Assembly (NCBI RefSeq): GCF_003258945.1
Contig: NZ_QLIX01000002.1
Span: forward strand, 62,843-126,842
Source: Roseicella frigidaeris
GTDB lineage: Bacteria; Pseudomonadota; Alphaproteobacteria; Acetobacterales; Acetobacteraceae
DNA length: 64,000 nt
Direction of reading: 5' to 3'
Shown here: positions 48,282 to 57,391 of the stretch, one piece after another
How positions within the stretch are numbered: position 1 is the first letter of the stretch
How the letters are laid out: each line of letters opens with the position of its first letter
Position numbers and translations under genes: made by a program
Notes under the pieces: generated by a model
Databases searched by the model: none
The model's input: only the letters and a program-made list of their open reading frames with translations
Told to the model about the DNA's origin: nothing

Positions 48282-48451
48282 GCCAGGCCGCCACGGGGGC
48301 GGCCGCCCGGCGGGGGGGCTCGGCAGGCCAGGGCGGCGCCATCCGGCTGCGGCGCTCATGCCATTTTCCGCCCGCCGCGTCACGCGCCACGGCGATTCGG
48401 CCGGGATTTCGTTCCGGGTTGGGCGCGCCGGGCCACGGCCGGGGCGCGGGG

Positions 48452-49192
48452 TCATGGCGGCTCCAGTGCTCCGGGGATGCGCACGAGGCCGCCGGCGAAG
48501 CGGTGGAAGTCCTGCAACAGCCGCAGGAAGCCGGGCGGCGGCCGCCAGCGCGGATGCGCCAGCATGTGGCGCGCGGCGGCGAGGCAGACCGGCATGGTGA
48601 TGGCGGCGAGCTCCGGATCCGGCAGGTATTGCGAGGGCGCCGGCAGGGCGCTGTGCAGCCGCAGCCGCCGCGCCAGCACGATGGCGGCGAGGCCGAGCAC
48701 GCGCACCGCCCGGCGGAAGGCGCAGCAGATCCGCCAGGTGAGGGCGACCAGCGCCGGCGGCGCGTCCCGGGCCGCGACCGCCCGCAGCAGCCGCCCCCAG
48801 AGCCCGGCATGCGCCCAGCGGCGATGGCAGCGGGCGATGGTCTCGGCCTTGCCGAAGCCCTCCGGCAGGGCACGCCAGGGGGCACGGCCGCCACCCTCGG
48901 CATTGCTGCGCTTCAGGGTGACGGCGCGGAAGACGGCATCGAGCCGGGCGCGCGGATCGGCGAGCGGCCGGCCGGCCCGGCCGGGGGCGCGCAGGCCGCA
49001 GCCGGTGGCGGCGAGATGCGGGGCGAGGGCCTCCCATTCGGCATCGGTGAGCGGCGCCCAGGGATGCGGCGGGGTCAGGCCGGTCAGCGGCTCGAGATAG
49101 AGGCGGCGGGCGAGGCCGTGCCGGGTCAGGAAATCCGGCGGCAGGATCTCGGGCGGGATGCGGCTGGCGGGGCGGCGGAAGAAGCGGGGCAT
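48452..49192 (-). CDS. protein with IS5-type transposase N-terminal domain and unrelated C-terminus
   Basis: A protein of 246 residues. Residues about 46-145 match the N-terminal helix-turn-helix domain of IS5/IS402-type transposases (DUF4096): [56 protein letters not shown] and [10 protein letters not shown]. No DDE domain follows; instead there is an Ala/Arg/Leu-rich region of about 100 residues. GGAGGA stands before ATG 49192. No inverted repeats or second ORF are seen, so it is not a complete insertion sequence. It may be domesticated or a remnant. Confidence 0.75.
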   Translation of the reverse strand: MPRFFRRPASRIPPEILPPDFLTRHGLARRLYLEPLTGLTPPHPWAPLTDAEWEALAPHLAATGCGLRAPGRAGRPLADPRARLDAVFRAVTLKRSNAEGGGRAPWRALPEGFGKAETIARCHRRWAHAGLWGRLLRAVAARDAPPALVALTWRICCAFRRAVRVLGLAAIVLARRLRLHSALPAPSQYLPDPELAAITMPVCLAAARHMLAHPRWRPPPGFLRLLQDFHRFAGGLVRIPGALEPP

Positions 49193-49351
49193 GGGGGTCC
49201 TCCGCGACGCATCGGGAGGAGAATGAAGGCATGAAATAGGAAAAAAGTCAATGGACGTGCCACCCCCCGAAGCTGGCGCCCCGATGATGCGCGCCAGCGG
49301 CTGGCAGTCCGGAGGCGCCGCAAGGCGCGCCTCGCGGCGCGGCGTCCGCTA

Positions 49352-50122
49352 TCAGAGCTGAAGGGTCTCGCCATCCTCCGGCACCAGGACGCGGGGCGTC
49401 ATCCCCGTCTCCGCGAGGAACGCCCGCAACGCCGTCCGGGACAGCATGCCGTGGTTCACGGCCTCCATGTGGCTGGCGACGATGGTGGCGCCGGGCGCCG
49501 CCCGGAGGACCGCGAGGACGTCCTGCTGGCCCATGATGATCGAGCCGAGGCCGATGATCTGCGCATCGCCGCAATTCAGCACGACGACATCGGGCACGTA
49601 GCGGCCAAGGCTCTCCTCGACATGCCGGTTCCAGACGGTATCCCCGGCGAGGTAGAGCGTCTTCTCCGCGGGATGCCGGAAGACCACCCCGCAGACCGAT
49701 CCCAGCCTGGCGCCGATCTGCCGCATGGCCTCGTCGCTGCCGTGCTGGCCGGGGGTCTTGGCGAGGGTGATGCCGCCGAAGACGGTCGCCGCCGCCAGGA
49801 CCCGGACATCGGTGAAGCCGGCCGCCCGGATGGCCGCCGCATCCGTCTCGTCCTGCGCGAAGAGCGGGATGGCCTTGGGCAGGGCGTCCCTGGCGGCGGC
49901 GTCCCAGTGATCCAGATGGGTGTGGGTGACGATGACCGCATCGACATCGACGATCTCGCCGATCGGCATGGGCAACGCCACCAGGGGATTGGCCAGGTGG
50001 CCGTTGGGGGTGCCCGCGAAGGCGGGATGGCAGCCTTTCGCGCCCAGCATCGGATCGATCAGGAACGACGTCCCTGCATAGTCGACGAGCAGCGTCGCGT
50101 TCCGCACCTGCGTGATCCTCAT
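49352..50122 (-). CDS. MBL-fold metal-dependent hydrolase (UlaG-like)
   Basis: A metallo-beta-lactamase-fold hydrolase of 256 residues. The metal motif is THTHLDHWD (His67, His69, Asp71, His72), followed by LAGDTVWN and ASHMEAVNH with later metal ligands. The compact form and NATLLVDYAGTSFLIDPML resemble L-ascorbate-6-P lactonase-like proteins. AAGGAGG lies before ATG 50122. It is divergent from the LysR gene, which may control it. Confidence 0.88.
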   Translation of the reverse strand: MRITQVRNATLLVDYAGTSFLIDPMLGAKGCHPAFAGTPNGHLANPLVALPMPIGEIVDVDAVIVTHTHLDHWDAAARDALPKAIPLFAQDETDAAAIRAAGFTDVRVLAAATVFGGITLAKTPGQHGSDEAMRQIGARLGSVCGVVFRHPAEKTLYLAGDTVWNRHVEESLGRYVPDVVVLNCGDAQIIGLGSIIMGQQDVLAVLRAAPGATIVASHMEAVNHGMLSRTALRAFLAETGMTPRVLVPEDGETLQL

Positions 50123-50199
50123 GCGCCGGCCTCCTTGCGTCGAAGGCAGGGCGCGGTGCCGCCATGCTCCATTCGATGCCGCATGGCCCGAGGATGGCC

Positions 50200-51159
50200 A
50201 TGGACTTTCGCACGGTCGATGCGCCGAATTGCGCAATGGCTGCGCGAAAACACACAACCGACCGGGCCTTGTCGGACTGGGACCGGCTGCGGGTGGTGCT
50301 GGCCCTGCACCGGGGCGGCACGCTCTCCGCCGCGGCGCGGGCGCTCGGGGTCGATCACACCACCATCGCCCGGCGGCTGGAGGGCTTCGAGCGCGACCTC
50401 GGCGCCCCGCTCTTCGAGCGCGGCCCGGAGGGCTTCGCCGCCACCTCGCTCGGCGCGGCGGTGCTGGCCGCGGCGGAGCGGATGGAGGGCGAGGTCATCG
50501 GCCTGCTGCGGCGGCTGGACGGCGCCGCAGGCGGCGGGTTGACCGGCTCGGTGCGCCTGACCACGACGCCGACCCTGGCCGCCGCCCTCTTCGCCCCGGC
50601 GCTCGGCACGCTGCTGCGGGCGCATCCCGGGCTGCGCCTGGACCTGGTGGGCGACGACCGCCGCCTCGATCTCTCGCGGCGGGAGGCGGACCTGGCGGTG
50701 CGGCTGTCGCGCCCCGACCTGCCGGGGCTGGTCGCGCGGCGGCTCGGGGCCATCGCCTTCGCCTGCTACGCGGCGGCCTCGGACCCGCGCAGCTTCGAGG
50801 CGCAGTCCTTCCTCGCCTATGAGGACCCGTCCGGCAGCGCGTCGCTGCAGCACTATCTCGCCGCGCTGGCGCTGCCGGCGCGGACGACGCTGCGATCGAA
50901 CACGATGACGGCGCTGCTGGCCGCGGCGCGCGCGGGCCTCGGCTGCGCCGTGCTGCCCTGCATCGCGGCGGAGGGCGACCCGGCGCTGCGGCGCCTGCCC
51001 GCGCCGCGCGCCATGCCGGTCCTGCCGCTCTGGCTGCTCTATCACGAGGATCTGCGGCGCAGCCCCAGGGTGCGGGCCACGGTGGCCTTCGTGGACGAGG
51101 TGGTCACGGCCGGCCGCGCCGCATTGGTGCCGGCCGGCTTTCCCTTCGATCCGGCCTGA
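50200..51159 (+). CDS. LysR-family transcriptional regulator
   Basis: A regulator of 319 residues. The helix-turn-helix lies in LSAAARALGVDHTTIARRLEGFERDLGAPLFER; HTTIARR replaces the usual SxxSxxI. The effector domain follows from about 115. GAGG precedes ATG 50200; ATG 50164 and 50236 are in frame. The divergent MBL hydrolase gene is the likely target. The palindrome ATTGCGCAAT at 50228 overlaps the start if the downstream ATG is used. Confidence 0.87.
   Translation: MDFRTVDAPNCAMAARKHTTDRALSDWDRLRVVLALHRGGTLSAAARALGVDHTTIARRLEGFERDLGAPLFERGPEGFAATSLGAAVLAAAERMEGEVIGLLRRLDGAAGGGLTGSVRLTTTPTLAAALFAPALGTLLRAHPGLRLDLVGDDRRLDLSRREADLAVRLSRPDLPGLVARRLGAIAFACYAAASDPRSFEAQSFLAYEDPSGSASLQHYLAALALPARTTLRSNTMTALLAAARAGLGCAVLPCIAAEGDPALRRLPAPRAMPVLPLWLLYHEDLRRSPRVRATVAFVDEVVTAGRAALVPAGFPFDPA
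50228..50237. promoter_or_regulatory. 10-bp palindrome at the LysR gene start
   Basis: ATTGCGCAAT is a perfect palindrome that overlaps the ATG at 50236. If that ATG is the true start it would be a candidate autoregulatory site. Confidence 0.25.
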
Positions 51160-51244
51160 CCCGCCGCCCTCGCATCGCGACGCATGGATTGACGCGCCGC
51201 CCCATCCGCGATCCGCTACCGGCAAAAGCGGGGAGGGGAACGCC

Positions 51245-52279
51245 ATGCGCGCCGCGGTCTTCGAGGGCATCGGCCAGCCGCTCGCGCTGCGCGAGCAGCC
51301 GGAGCCGGTCGCCGGGCCCGGCGACCTGCTGCTGCAGGTGGCGCTCTGCGGCATCTGCGGCAGCGACCTGCATGCGAGCGAGGTGCCGGACTACCGGCTG
51401 CAGCCCGGCACCGTGCTCGGCCATGAATTCGCCGGCACCATCCTCGCCTCGGGCGATCCCGCCTTCCGGCCGGGCGAGCGCGTCGCCTGCATCCCCTTCG
51501 CCCCCTGCGGGGAGTGCGAGCCGCTCGGCGAATGCGGCCAGGGGCTGGCCGCGACCTGCCCCGGCATCACCGGCCTCGGCTTCTCGCCGCAGGTGCCGGG
51601 CGGCTATGCCGAGCGGGTGCGCATCCGCGCCAGCCAGGCGCTGCGCCTGCCCGAGGGCATCGGCTTCGCCGAGGGCGCGCTGCTGGAGCCGCTGGCGGTC
51701 GGGGCGCATGCGGTGGCGATGTCGCGGATGCCGGCCGGCGCCCGGGTGCTGGTGACCGGGGCGGGGCCGATCGGCCTCGCCGTCGCGCTCATGGCCCGGC
51801 TCGGCGGCGCCGGCGCGGTGGTGGTGAGCGAGCCGGGCGCGGCGCGGCGGGAACGGGCGGCGCGGCTCGGCGCCACGGCGGTGCTGGACCCCACCGCCGC
51901 GCCGCTGGCCGAGGCCTTCCGCGCGGCCGCCGGCGGGCCGCCTGACCTCATCCTCGAATGCGTCGGCATCCCCGGCATGCTGCAGCGGATGATCGAGATC
52001 GCGCCGCCGCGCGGCCAGGTCACCGTGGTCGGCGTCTGCATGGAGGAGGACCGGCTGCGGCCGCGCATGGCGATCCGCAAGGAACTCACCCTGCGCTTCG
52101 TCCTCGCCTATGACCGCGCCGATTTCGCCCGGGTGCTCGGGCATATGGCGGCCGGCGCCATCCGCGCGGAGGATCTCGTCACCGACGTCATCGGCCTCGC
52201 GGCGCTGCCGGACGCCTTCGAGGCGCTGCGCCGGCCGGGCCACCAGGTGAAGGTGCTGGTCGATCCGGCGGCGCGGTAG
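51245..52279 (+). CDS. zinc-dependent alcohol dehydrogenase
   Basis: A medium-chain dehydrogenase of 344 residues. Catalytic zinc ligands are Cys38 (CGICGSD) and His60-Glu61 (GHEFAG). Structural-zinc cysteines cluster in CGECEPLGECGQGLAATC. The Rossmann motif is VTGAGPIGLAVAL. The layout fits the sorbitol/threonine-dehydrogenase-like branch; the substrate is unknown. A weak GGGGAGGGGAACGCC precedes ATG 51245. Confidence 0.9.
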   Translation: MRAAVFEGIGQPLALREQPEPVAGPGDLLLQVALCGICGSDLHASEVPDYRLQPGTVLGHEFAGTILASGDPAFRPGERVACIPFAPCGECEPLGECGQGLAATCPGITGLGFSPQVPGGYAERVRIRASQALRLPEGIGFAEGALLEPLAVGAHAVAMSRMPAGARVLVTGAGPIGLAVALMARLGGAGAVVVSEPGAARRERAARLGATAVLDPTAAPLAEAFRAAAGGPPDLILECVGIPGMLQRMIEIAPPRGQVTVVGVCMEEDRLRPRMAIRKELTLRFVLAYDRADFARVLGHMAAGAIRAEDLVTDVIGLAALPDAFEALRRPGHQVKVLVDPAAR

Positions 52280-52310
52280 AGCGCCGGCGATGGGGAAGGG
52301 AACGAAGGCG

Positions 52311-53519
52311 ATGCAGCGACGCAGCCTGCTGGGGGCGGGGCTCGGCGGCCTGGCCGCGGCCGGAGGGGCAGGGCGCCCGGCGCGGGCCGAGGCCACGCCC
52401 GGGATCAGCGCGACGGAGATCCGCTTCGGCGGCACCACCGCGCTCTCCGGCCCGGTTTCGGCGCTCGGCGTGCAGTGCCGGGCGGTGGAGGGCGTCTGCC
52501 GGATGGCGAACGAGCAGGGCGGCATCGCCGGCCGCAAGCTCAGCTACATCCTCTACGACGACGGCTTCAGCCCGCCGAAGACGCTGGAGCAGGTGCGGCG
52601 GCTGGTCGAGCAGGACCGCGTCGCCTTCCTCTTCAACATGCTGGGCACGGCGCCGAACAACGCCGTGGTGCGCTACGTCAACCAGCGCAAGGTGCCGCAC
52701 CTGTTCCTCTCGGTGAACGGCGACAAATGGGGCGACCACGAGGCGCATCCCTGGACCATGGGCTTCGCCCCTTCGGCGCGGACCGAGGCGCAGGTCTTCG
52801 CCCGGCACGCGCTGGCGCAGAAGCCCGATGCGCGCTTCGCGCTGCTCTACCAGAACGACGATTTCGGCCGCGACTACATCGCCGGCCTCCGCGACGTGCT
52901 CGGCGCGGAGTACGATGCGCGCGTCCGCGCCGCCTCCTACGAGGTGACGGACCCGACGGTGGACAGCCAGCTCATCGCGCTGCAGGGCGCCGACGTGCTG
53001 GTCTCGGGCGTCACCGCGAAATTCGCCGCCATGGCGATCCGCCGCCTGCACGAGCTCGGCGCGCGGATGGCGCACTACATCCCGAGCGGCGCCAGCTCGG
53101 TCGCCGGCGTCATCCAGCCGGCGGGGGCGGAGCGAGCCCTGGGCACCATCACCTCGGCCTATCTGAAGGACCCGAACGACCCGGCCTGGGCGGGCGATGC
53201 CGGCATGGCGCGGTACCGCGAATTCATGGCCCGCTACCTGGCCGATGCCGACATCGCCGACATCTACTACACCTATGGCTACACGGTCGGCCTGGCGCTG
53301 CTGCAGATCCTGCGGCAATGCGAGGGCGAGCTCACGCGCGAGCGGATCATGCGCGAGGCGGCGAACCTGCGGGGGCTGGAGCTGCCGACCCTGCTGCCCG
53401 GCATCCGCGTCGACACCTCGCCGATCGACTACCGGCCCTTGCAGCAACTCCAGCTCGTGCGCTGGGACGGGCGGATGTGGGCACGATTCGGCGCGGTGAT
53501 CGAGGGCGGGACGGGCTGA
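52311..53519 (+). CDS. ABC transporter substrate-binding protein, Leu/Ile/Val type
   Basis: A periplasmic receptor of 402 residues. The N-terminus MQRRSLLGAGLGGLAAAGG has a twin-arginine-like start with a likely cleavage near ARAEA. The mature part has IRFGGTTALSGPVSALGVQ, ANEQGGIAGRKLSYILYDDGFSPPKTLEQVRRLVEQD and LLYQNDDFGRDYIAGL, typical of the family. An upstream ATG at 52290 is in frame but has no ribosome-binding site. It lies 31 bp after the dehydrogenase. No permease or ATPase genes are adjacent. Confidence 0.9.
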   Translation: MQRRSLLGAGLGGLAAAGGAGRPARAEATPGISATEIRFGGTTALSGPVSALGVQCRAVEGVCRMANEQGGIAGRKLSYILYDDGFSPPKTLEQVRRLVEQDRVAFLFNMLGTAPNNAVVRYVNQRKVPHLFLSVNGDKWGDHEAHPWTMGFAPSARTEAQVFARHALAQKPDARFALLYQNDDFGRDYIAGLRDVLGAEYDARVRAASYEVTDPTVDSQLIALQGADVLVSGVTAKFAAMAIRRLHELGARMAHYIPSGASSVAGVIQPAGAERALGTITSAYLKDPNDPAWAGDAGMARYREFMARYLADADIADIYYTYGYTVGLALLQILRQCEGELTRERIMREAANLRGLELPTLLPGIRVDTSPIDYRPLQQLQLVRWDGRMWARFGAVIEGGTG

Positions 53520-53522
53520 GAA

Positions 53523-53553
53523 CGCCCCGCCGCGGCACAGCCGCGGCAGGGCG
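53523..53553. terminator. REP-like hairpin between convergent genes
   Basis: GCCGCGGC-ACA-GCCGCGGC, extended by five further pairs across one mismatch, lies between the ABC receptor and the convergent SDR gene. The core matches the hairpins at 46004, 47585 and 61655. Confidence 0.6.
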
Positions 53554-53565
53554 ACCGGCGGCGCC

Positions 53566-54318
53566 TCAGCAGGCGAGGTAGCCGCCGTCCACATGCAGCT
53601 CCGTGCCGGTCATGTAGGCGCTCTCGTCGGAGGCGAGGAAGAGGATGGCATAGGCGACCTCGTCCACCTCGCCGGTGCGGCCGAGCGGCACGTGGTTCAG
53701 CATCTTGGCGCGAAAGACCGGGTCGGCGGTGGCGCCGCTGGTGCGCATCGGCGGCATCAGCCCGGGATGCACGCTGTTCACCCGGATGCCGGCGGCACCC
53801 TCCTGCACCGCGACGGATTTCGTCAGCAGCCGCACCGCCGCCTTGGAGGCGTTGTAGGCGCAGTGGATGCGCTGCTGACCGACCACGCCGGAGATCGAGG
53901 AGAGGTTGATGATGGAGCCGCCGCCGCCCTGGCGCATCACGGCGACGCCGTGCTTGACGCCGAGGAAGACGCCGCGCGCGTTCACCGCCATGATCCGGTC
54001 CCACAGCGCCGTGTCGTAGAGGTTGTTGGTGTTGCTGCCGGAGATCCCGGCATTGTTCACCAGGATGTCGAGCCGGCCCCAGGCGCCGGTGACCTCGGCG
54101 ACCGCCGCCTCCCACTGCTCCTCCTCGGCGACGTCGAGGCGGAGGAAGCGGGCGGTGCCGCCCGCCTTCTCGATCTCGGCGACGACGGATTGCCCCTCGG
54201 CCTCGAGCATGTCGGCGACGGCGACCCTGGCGCCCTCCCGCGCCAGCAGCCGGGCGGTGGCCGCCCCCATGCCGGAGGCGGCGCCGGTGACGAGGGCGAC
54301 CTTGTTGGCGACGCGCAT
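53566..54318 (-). CDS. SDR-family oxidoreductase
   Basis: A classical short-chain dehydrogenase of 250 residues. VTGAASGMGAATARLL is the cofactor loop, LVNNAGISGS the NNAG motif, YNASKAAVRLLTKSVAVQ the catalytic Tyr and Lys, and MTGTELHVDGGYLAC the typical C-terminus. VADMLEAEG after strand 2 favours NAD(H). The C-terminal form resembles glucose 1-dehydrogenase or cyclohexanol dehydrogenase types; the substrate is unknown. ATG 54318 follows GGGAGAGA. Confidence 0.9.
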   Translation of the reverse strand: MRVANKVALVTGAASGMGAATARLLAREGARVAVADMLEAEGQSVVAEIEKAGGTARFLRLDVAEEEQWEAAVAEVTGAWGRLDILVNNAGISGSNTNNLYDTALWDRIMAVNARGVFLGVKHGVAVMRQGGGGSIINLSSISGVVGQQRIHCAYNASKAAVRLLTKSVAVQEGAAGIRVNSVHPGLMPPMRTSGATADPVFRAKMLNHVPLGRTGEVDEVAYAILFLASDESAYMTGTELHVDGGYLAC

Positions 54319-54450
54319 GGCGTTTCTCTCCCTGGTGGTTCGGACGCGGCGAGCCTCGCAAGGCCGGTTGCCGGCGACAAGGGCAGGGCGCCCGGCGCGC
54401 CGACCCCACGGTTTCGTGTGGTGCGACGGGTGGTGGAGCAGGAACGGTCG

Positions 54451-54456
54451 TATACT
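54451..54456 (+). promoter_or_regulatory. possible -10 box of the repeat-protein gene
   Basis: TATACT stands in a rare A/T-rich patch about 50 bp before the start codon at 54503. No convincing -35 box lies 17 bp upstream. Confidence 0.3.
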
Positions 54457-54502
54457 ATTCCGCACGATAGTCTTGCTGCGCCGCGTGAGGGGGAGAGCGA
54501 CC

Positions 54503-57370
54503 ATGGTGCATCATCGGCCCGGCCGGATCCGGTTCCGCATCCGGCTCGCCTCGCGGCGCGACGAGGCCTTCCTGACCGAGGGTGAGCTGCCGCCGCTGCG
54601 CCGGCCGAAGCCCGGGCGGCCGGCGGCCAGCCTCACCCCGGCCGAGGAGGCGGCGAGCCATGCCGCCTGGGCCCGCGCCCGGCTGCAGCAGAAATTCCGC
54701 GGCGCGGTGAGCTGGACCGAGGCGACCGGACTCGGCCTCTACGGCGCGCTGCTGCTGATGCTGCTCGGCCGGCAGGTGCCGGACGGGCCGGCGGAGGGCC
54801 CGAGCCTGCCGGAGGCGGCGCCGGTGCCGCTCGCCGGGCATGGCCAGGCCGGGGCCACGGCGCAGCTTGCCCAGGCCGAGGCCCCGGTCGAGGCCGGGCC
54901 GGATGTGGTGCTGGTCGGCGGCGCCGCGGCGGGGCTGGGGCCGACCGGGCTGCCGCCCGGCCTGCATGGCGCGAGTTCGCTCGTCGCCGCCACGCTGCAG
55001 CCGCTCGCCCCGGCGGCGGTGCAATTCGCGGCGGCGGAGGGCTCGGCCGTGGCCGGCCTGCGGGAGCTGCTCGGCGCCGCCGGCCCGGCGGAGACGGCGG
55101 GGTCCGGCCTGCCGGCGGCGCTCGCGGGCGATGCCGCGCCGGCGAGCCTGCGGGAGGCGGCGGCCAGCGACGCGGCCGCGACCCGGGCCGAGGCCGGAAA
55201 GGCCGCGGCGCTGGGCAGCAAGCTGGTCCAGGCGGATGCCAGCCAGAAGGCGGCGCAGGCCGCGACGGCGAGCGCGACGCCGGTCGCCAGCCCGAACGGC
55301 GCGGCCAAGGCCGAGGCGGCCGCCGCCCCGGAGAGCGCCGTGGCCGAGGCGCCGGTCACCACGGCTGTCACAACCGCCCATGCGGCCGCGACGACCGCCA
55401 CGGCGGCGGCGGCGAGCTGGAGCGCCCCCGTGGTCGCGGAGGTCGCCCAGGCCAGCCCGGCCATGGCCTCCGGCGTGACCGGGACGGCCTCGGCCCTGCC
55501 GGCTGCCGGCACCGGGACCAGCGCGTCGAGCGGCACCAGCCATGCCTCGGGCAAGGGCACGGCCAGCCAGGCTGCCGCCGCGACGGAGAGCGCCAGCAAG
55601 GCCACCACGGCCTCCGGCACGGAGAGCCTCGCCGATGCCAGCGCCGGGAAGGCCACCTCGGCGCTGACCGGCGGCACGGCGACGGAAAGCACCGTCAGCG
55701 GCAAGGGCAGCACCACGACGGATGCCGCCGCGCATACGACCACCATGGCGACGGGGACGACGACGGGCGCCACGGTGGCGGATGCCGCCAAGGCGGCGAC
55801 AGGCGCGACCACCGCGGTCACCGGCACGGAGACGCAGGCGACCGCCGCTGCGACGGGAACGACAGCCGGCACCACGGCGGCGGGCACGGGCACCACGGTT
55901 ACTGGCGCCACGGTCACTGGCACCACGGCCACAGGCACGGTGACGGATGCCGCGACGCATGCAGCCGGCGCGGCGACCGGCGCGACCGCGGCGGTCACCG
56001 GCTCGGCGGCGGCCGCGACCACCGCGGCCACCGGGACGACGACCGGCGCCACGGTGGCGGATGCGGCCGCGCATGCGGTGGCCAGCGCGACCGGCGCGGT
56101 CACTAGCACGACGACGCCTGCGACCAGCACGGCGACGGGGGCGACGACCGGCGCCACGGTGGCGGATGCGGCCGCGCACACGGTTGATGCAGTGACCGGT
56201 GCGGTCACCGGCGCGACGACGCCTGCGACCGGCACGGCGACGGGGGCGACGGCCGGCACCGTGGTGGCGGATGCGGCCGCGCACACGGTTGACACGGTGA
56301 CCGGCGCGGTCACCGGCACGACGACGCCTGCGGCCACCACGGCGACGGGGGCGACGACCGGCGCCACGGTGGCGGATGCGGTCACGCATGCGGTTGACAC
56401 GGTGAGCGGCGCGGTCACCGGCACGGCGACGCCTGCGACCAGCACGGCGACGGGGGCGACAACTGGCGCCACGGTGGCGGATGCGGCCGCGCATGCGGTT
56501 GACGCGGTGAGTGGCGCCGTCACCGGCACGACGACGCCTGCGACCAGCACGGCAACGGGGGCGACGACCGGCACCATGGTGGCGGATACGGCCGCGCACG
56601 CGGTTGACACGGCGACCAGCACGGCGGCGCCTGCAACCACTATGGCGACGGGGACGACGACCGGCGCCACGGTGGCGGATGCGGCCGCGCATGCGGTTGA
56701 CGCGGTGACCGGCGCGGTCATCGGCACGACGACGCCTGCGACCAGCACGGCCACCGGGACGACGACCGGCACCGTGGTGACCGATGCCACCACGCATGGG
56801 GCCGATGCGGTGGCGGGCGCGACCGCCGCGATCGCCGGCGCGGCGCTGGATGCCGGCCCGCAGGCGAGCGGCGTGACGGCCGGCGCCACGGCAACCGACG
56901 CCGCCGCGCATCCTGCCGATGCGGTGACGGGCACGACCGCCGCGGCCCCAGGCATGGCGGCGCAGCCGGTCGCGGCGGGCAGCGCCGCCGCCGATGCCGG
57001 CTCGCATGCCGCCATCGCCACGGGCGCGGAGGCCACCAGCCATGCGGCGGCCCCGGCCACCGGCGCCGCGAGCGAGGCCGCGGCCGTCGCCGGCCAGCAG
57101 GCCCTGGCCGTCTCGGTCCATCCCGAGGCGGCGCTGCCGGCGGAGCTGGCGGGCCTGCATCTGTCGGTGGATCTGCAGGCCACGACGCAACCGGCGGCGG
57201 ATGGGCTGGTGGTCGCGGCGACGGCGCCGGAGACCTCGATCCACCTCGCCACGGCGGCGACCCATCCGCTCCTCGATGCGGGGCCGGCGCCCGTCGACAT
57301 GCAGGGCGCGCTCGAGACTCTCGTCGCGCTGCCGGCGCAGGCGGGGCTGCACGACGCGCTCTTCGCCTGA
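54503..57370 (+). CDS. large Ala/Thr-rich tandem-repeat protein
   Basis: I do not recognise this 955-residue protein. A basic, Pro-rich N-terminus (about 1-70) precedes a short hydrophobic segment at 76-89 (GLGLYGALLLMLL), which could anchor it in the membrane. An Ala-rich region with Glu and Lys (about 95-330) leads into Thr/Ala repeats from about 410 to 770. The 35-residue unit contains ATVADAAAHAVDAVTGAV and then TGTTTPATSTATGATTG. A less repetitive Ala/His region ends in ALPAQAGLHDALFA. Only a handful of residues are aromatic. No RTX motif, LPXTG or autotransporter domain is present. GGGGGAGAG precedes the ATG. It could be a surface or periplasm-spanning protein, by inference only. Confidence 0.75.
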   Translation: MVHHRPGRIRFRIRLASRRDEAFLTEGELPPLRRPKPGRPAASLTPAEEAASHAAWARARLQQKFRGAVSWTEATGLGLYGALLLMLLGRQVPDGPAEGPSLPEAAPVPLAGHGQAGATAQLAQAEAPVEAGPDVVLVGGAAAGLGPTGLPPGLHGASSLVAATLQPLAPAAVQFAAAEGSAVAGLRELLGAAGPAETAGSGLPAALAGDAAPASLREAAASDAAATRAEAGKAAALGSKLVQADASQKAAQAATASATPVASPNGAAKAEAAAAPESAVAEAPVTTAVTTAHAAATTATAAAASWSAPVVAEVAQASPAMASGVTGTASALPAAGTGTSASSGTSHASGKGTASQAAAATESASKATTASGTESLADASAGKATSALTGGTATESTVSGKGSTTTDAAAHTTTMATGTTTGATVADAAKAATGATTAVTGTETQATAAATGTTAGTTAAGTGTTVTGATVTGTTATGTVTDAATHAAGAATGATAAVTGSAAAATTAATGTTTGATVADAAAHAVASATGAVTSTTTPATSTATGATTGATVADAAAHTVDAVTGAVTGATTPATGTATGATAGTVVADAAAHTVDTVTGAVTGTTTPAATTATGATTGATVADAVTHAVDTVSGAVTGTATPATSTATGATTGATVADAAAHAVDAVSGAVTGTTTPATSTATGATTGTMVADTAAHAVDTATSTAAPATTMATGTTTGATVADAAAHAVDAVTGAVIGTTTPATSTATGTTTGTVVTDATTHGADAVAGATAAIAGAALDAGPQASGVTAGATATDAAAHPADAVTGTTAAAPGMAAQPVAAGSAAADAGSHAAIATGAEATSHAAAPATGAASEAAAVAGQQALAVSVHPEAALPAELAGLHLSVDLQATTQPAADGLVVAATAPETSIHLATAATHPLLDAGPAPVDMQGALETLVALPAQAGLHDALFA
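55772..56808 (+). repeat. 105-bp tandem repeats within the Ala/Thr-rich gene
   Basis: The mark GCCACGGTGGCGGATGC recurs at 56051, 56156, 56261, 56366, 56471 and 56576, exactly 105 bp apart. After one short unit of 93 bp it appears at 56669, then again 105 bp later at 56774. An earlier copy is at 55772, 279 bp before the array. Units differ by few bases, so expansion or gene conversion is recent. Confidence 0.85.
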
Positions 57371-57391
57371 GGCGCGCCGGCGGCGGCGGCC

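Noticed and set aside
48452-49192. Complete insertion sequence
   Set aside because: No inverted terminal repeats, target duplication or DDE domain are seen.
54503-57370. RTX toxin or type I secreted adhesin
   Set aside because: No GGxGxDxxx repeats, no C-terminal secretion signal and no ABC exporter genes nearby.
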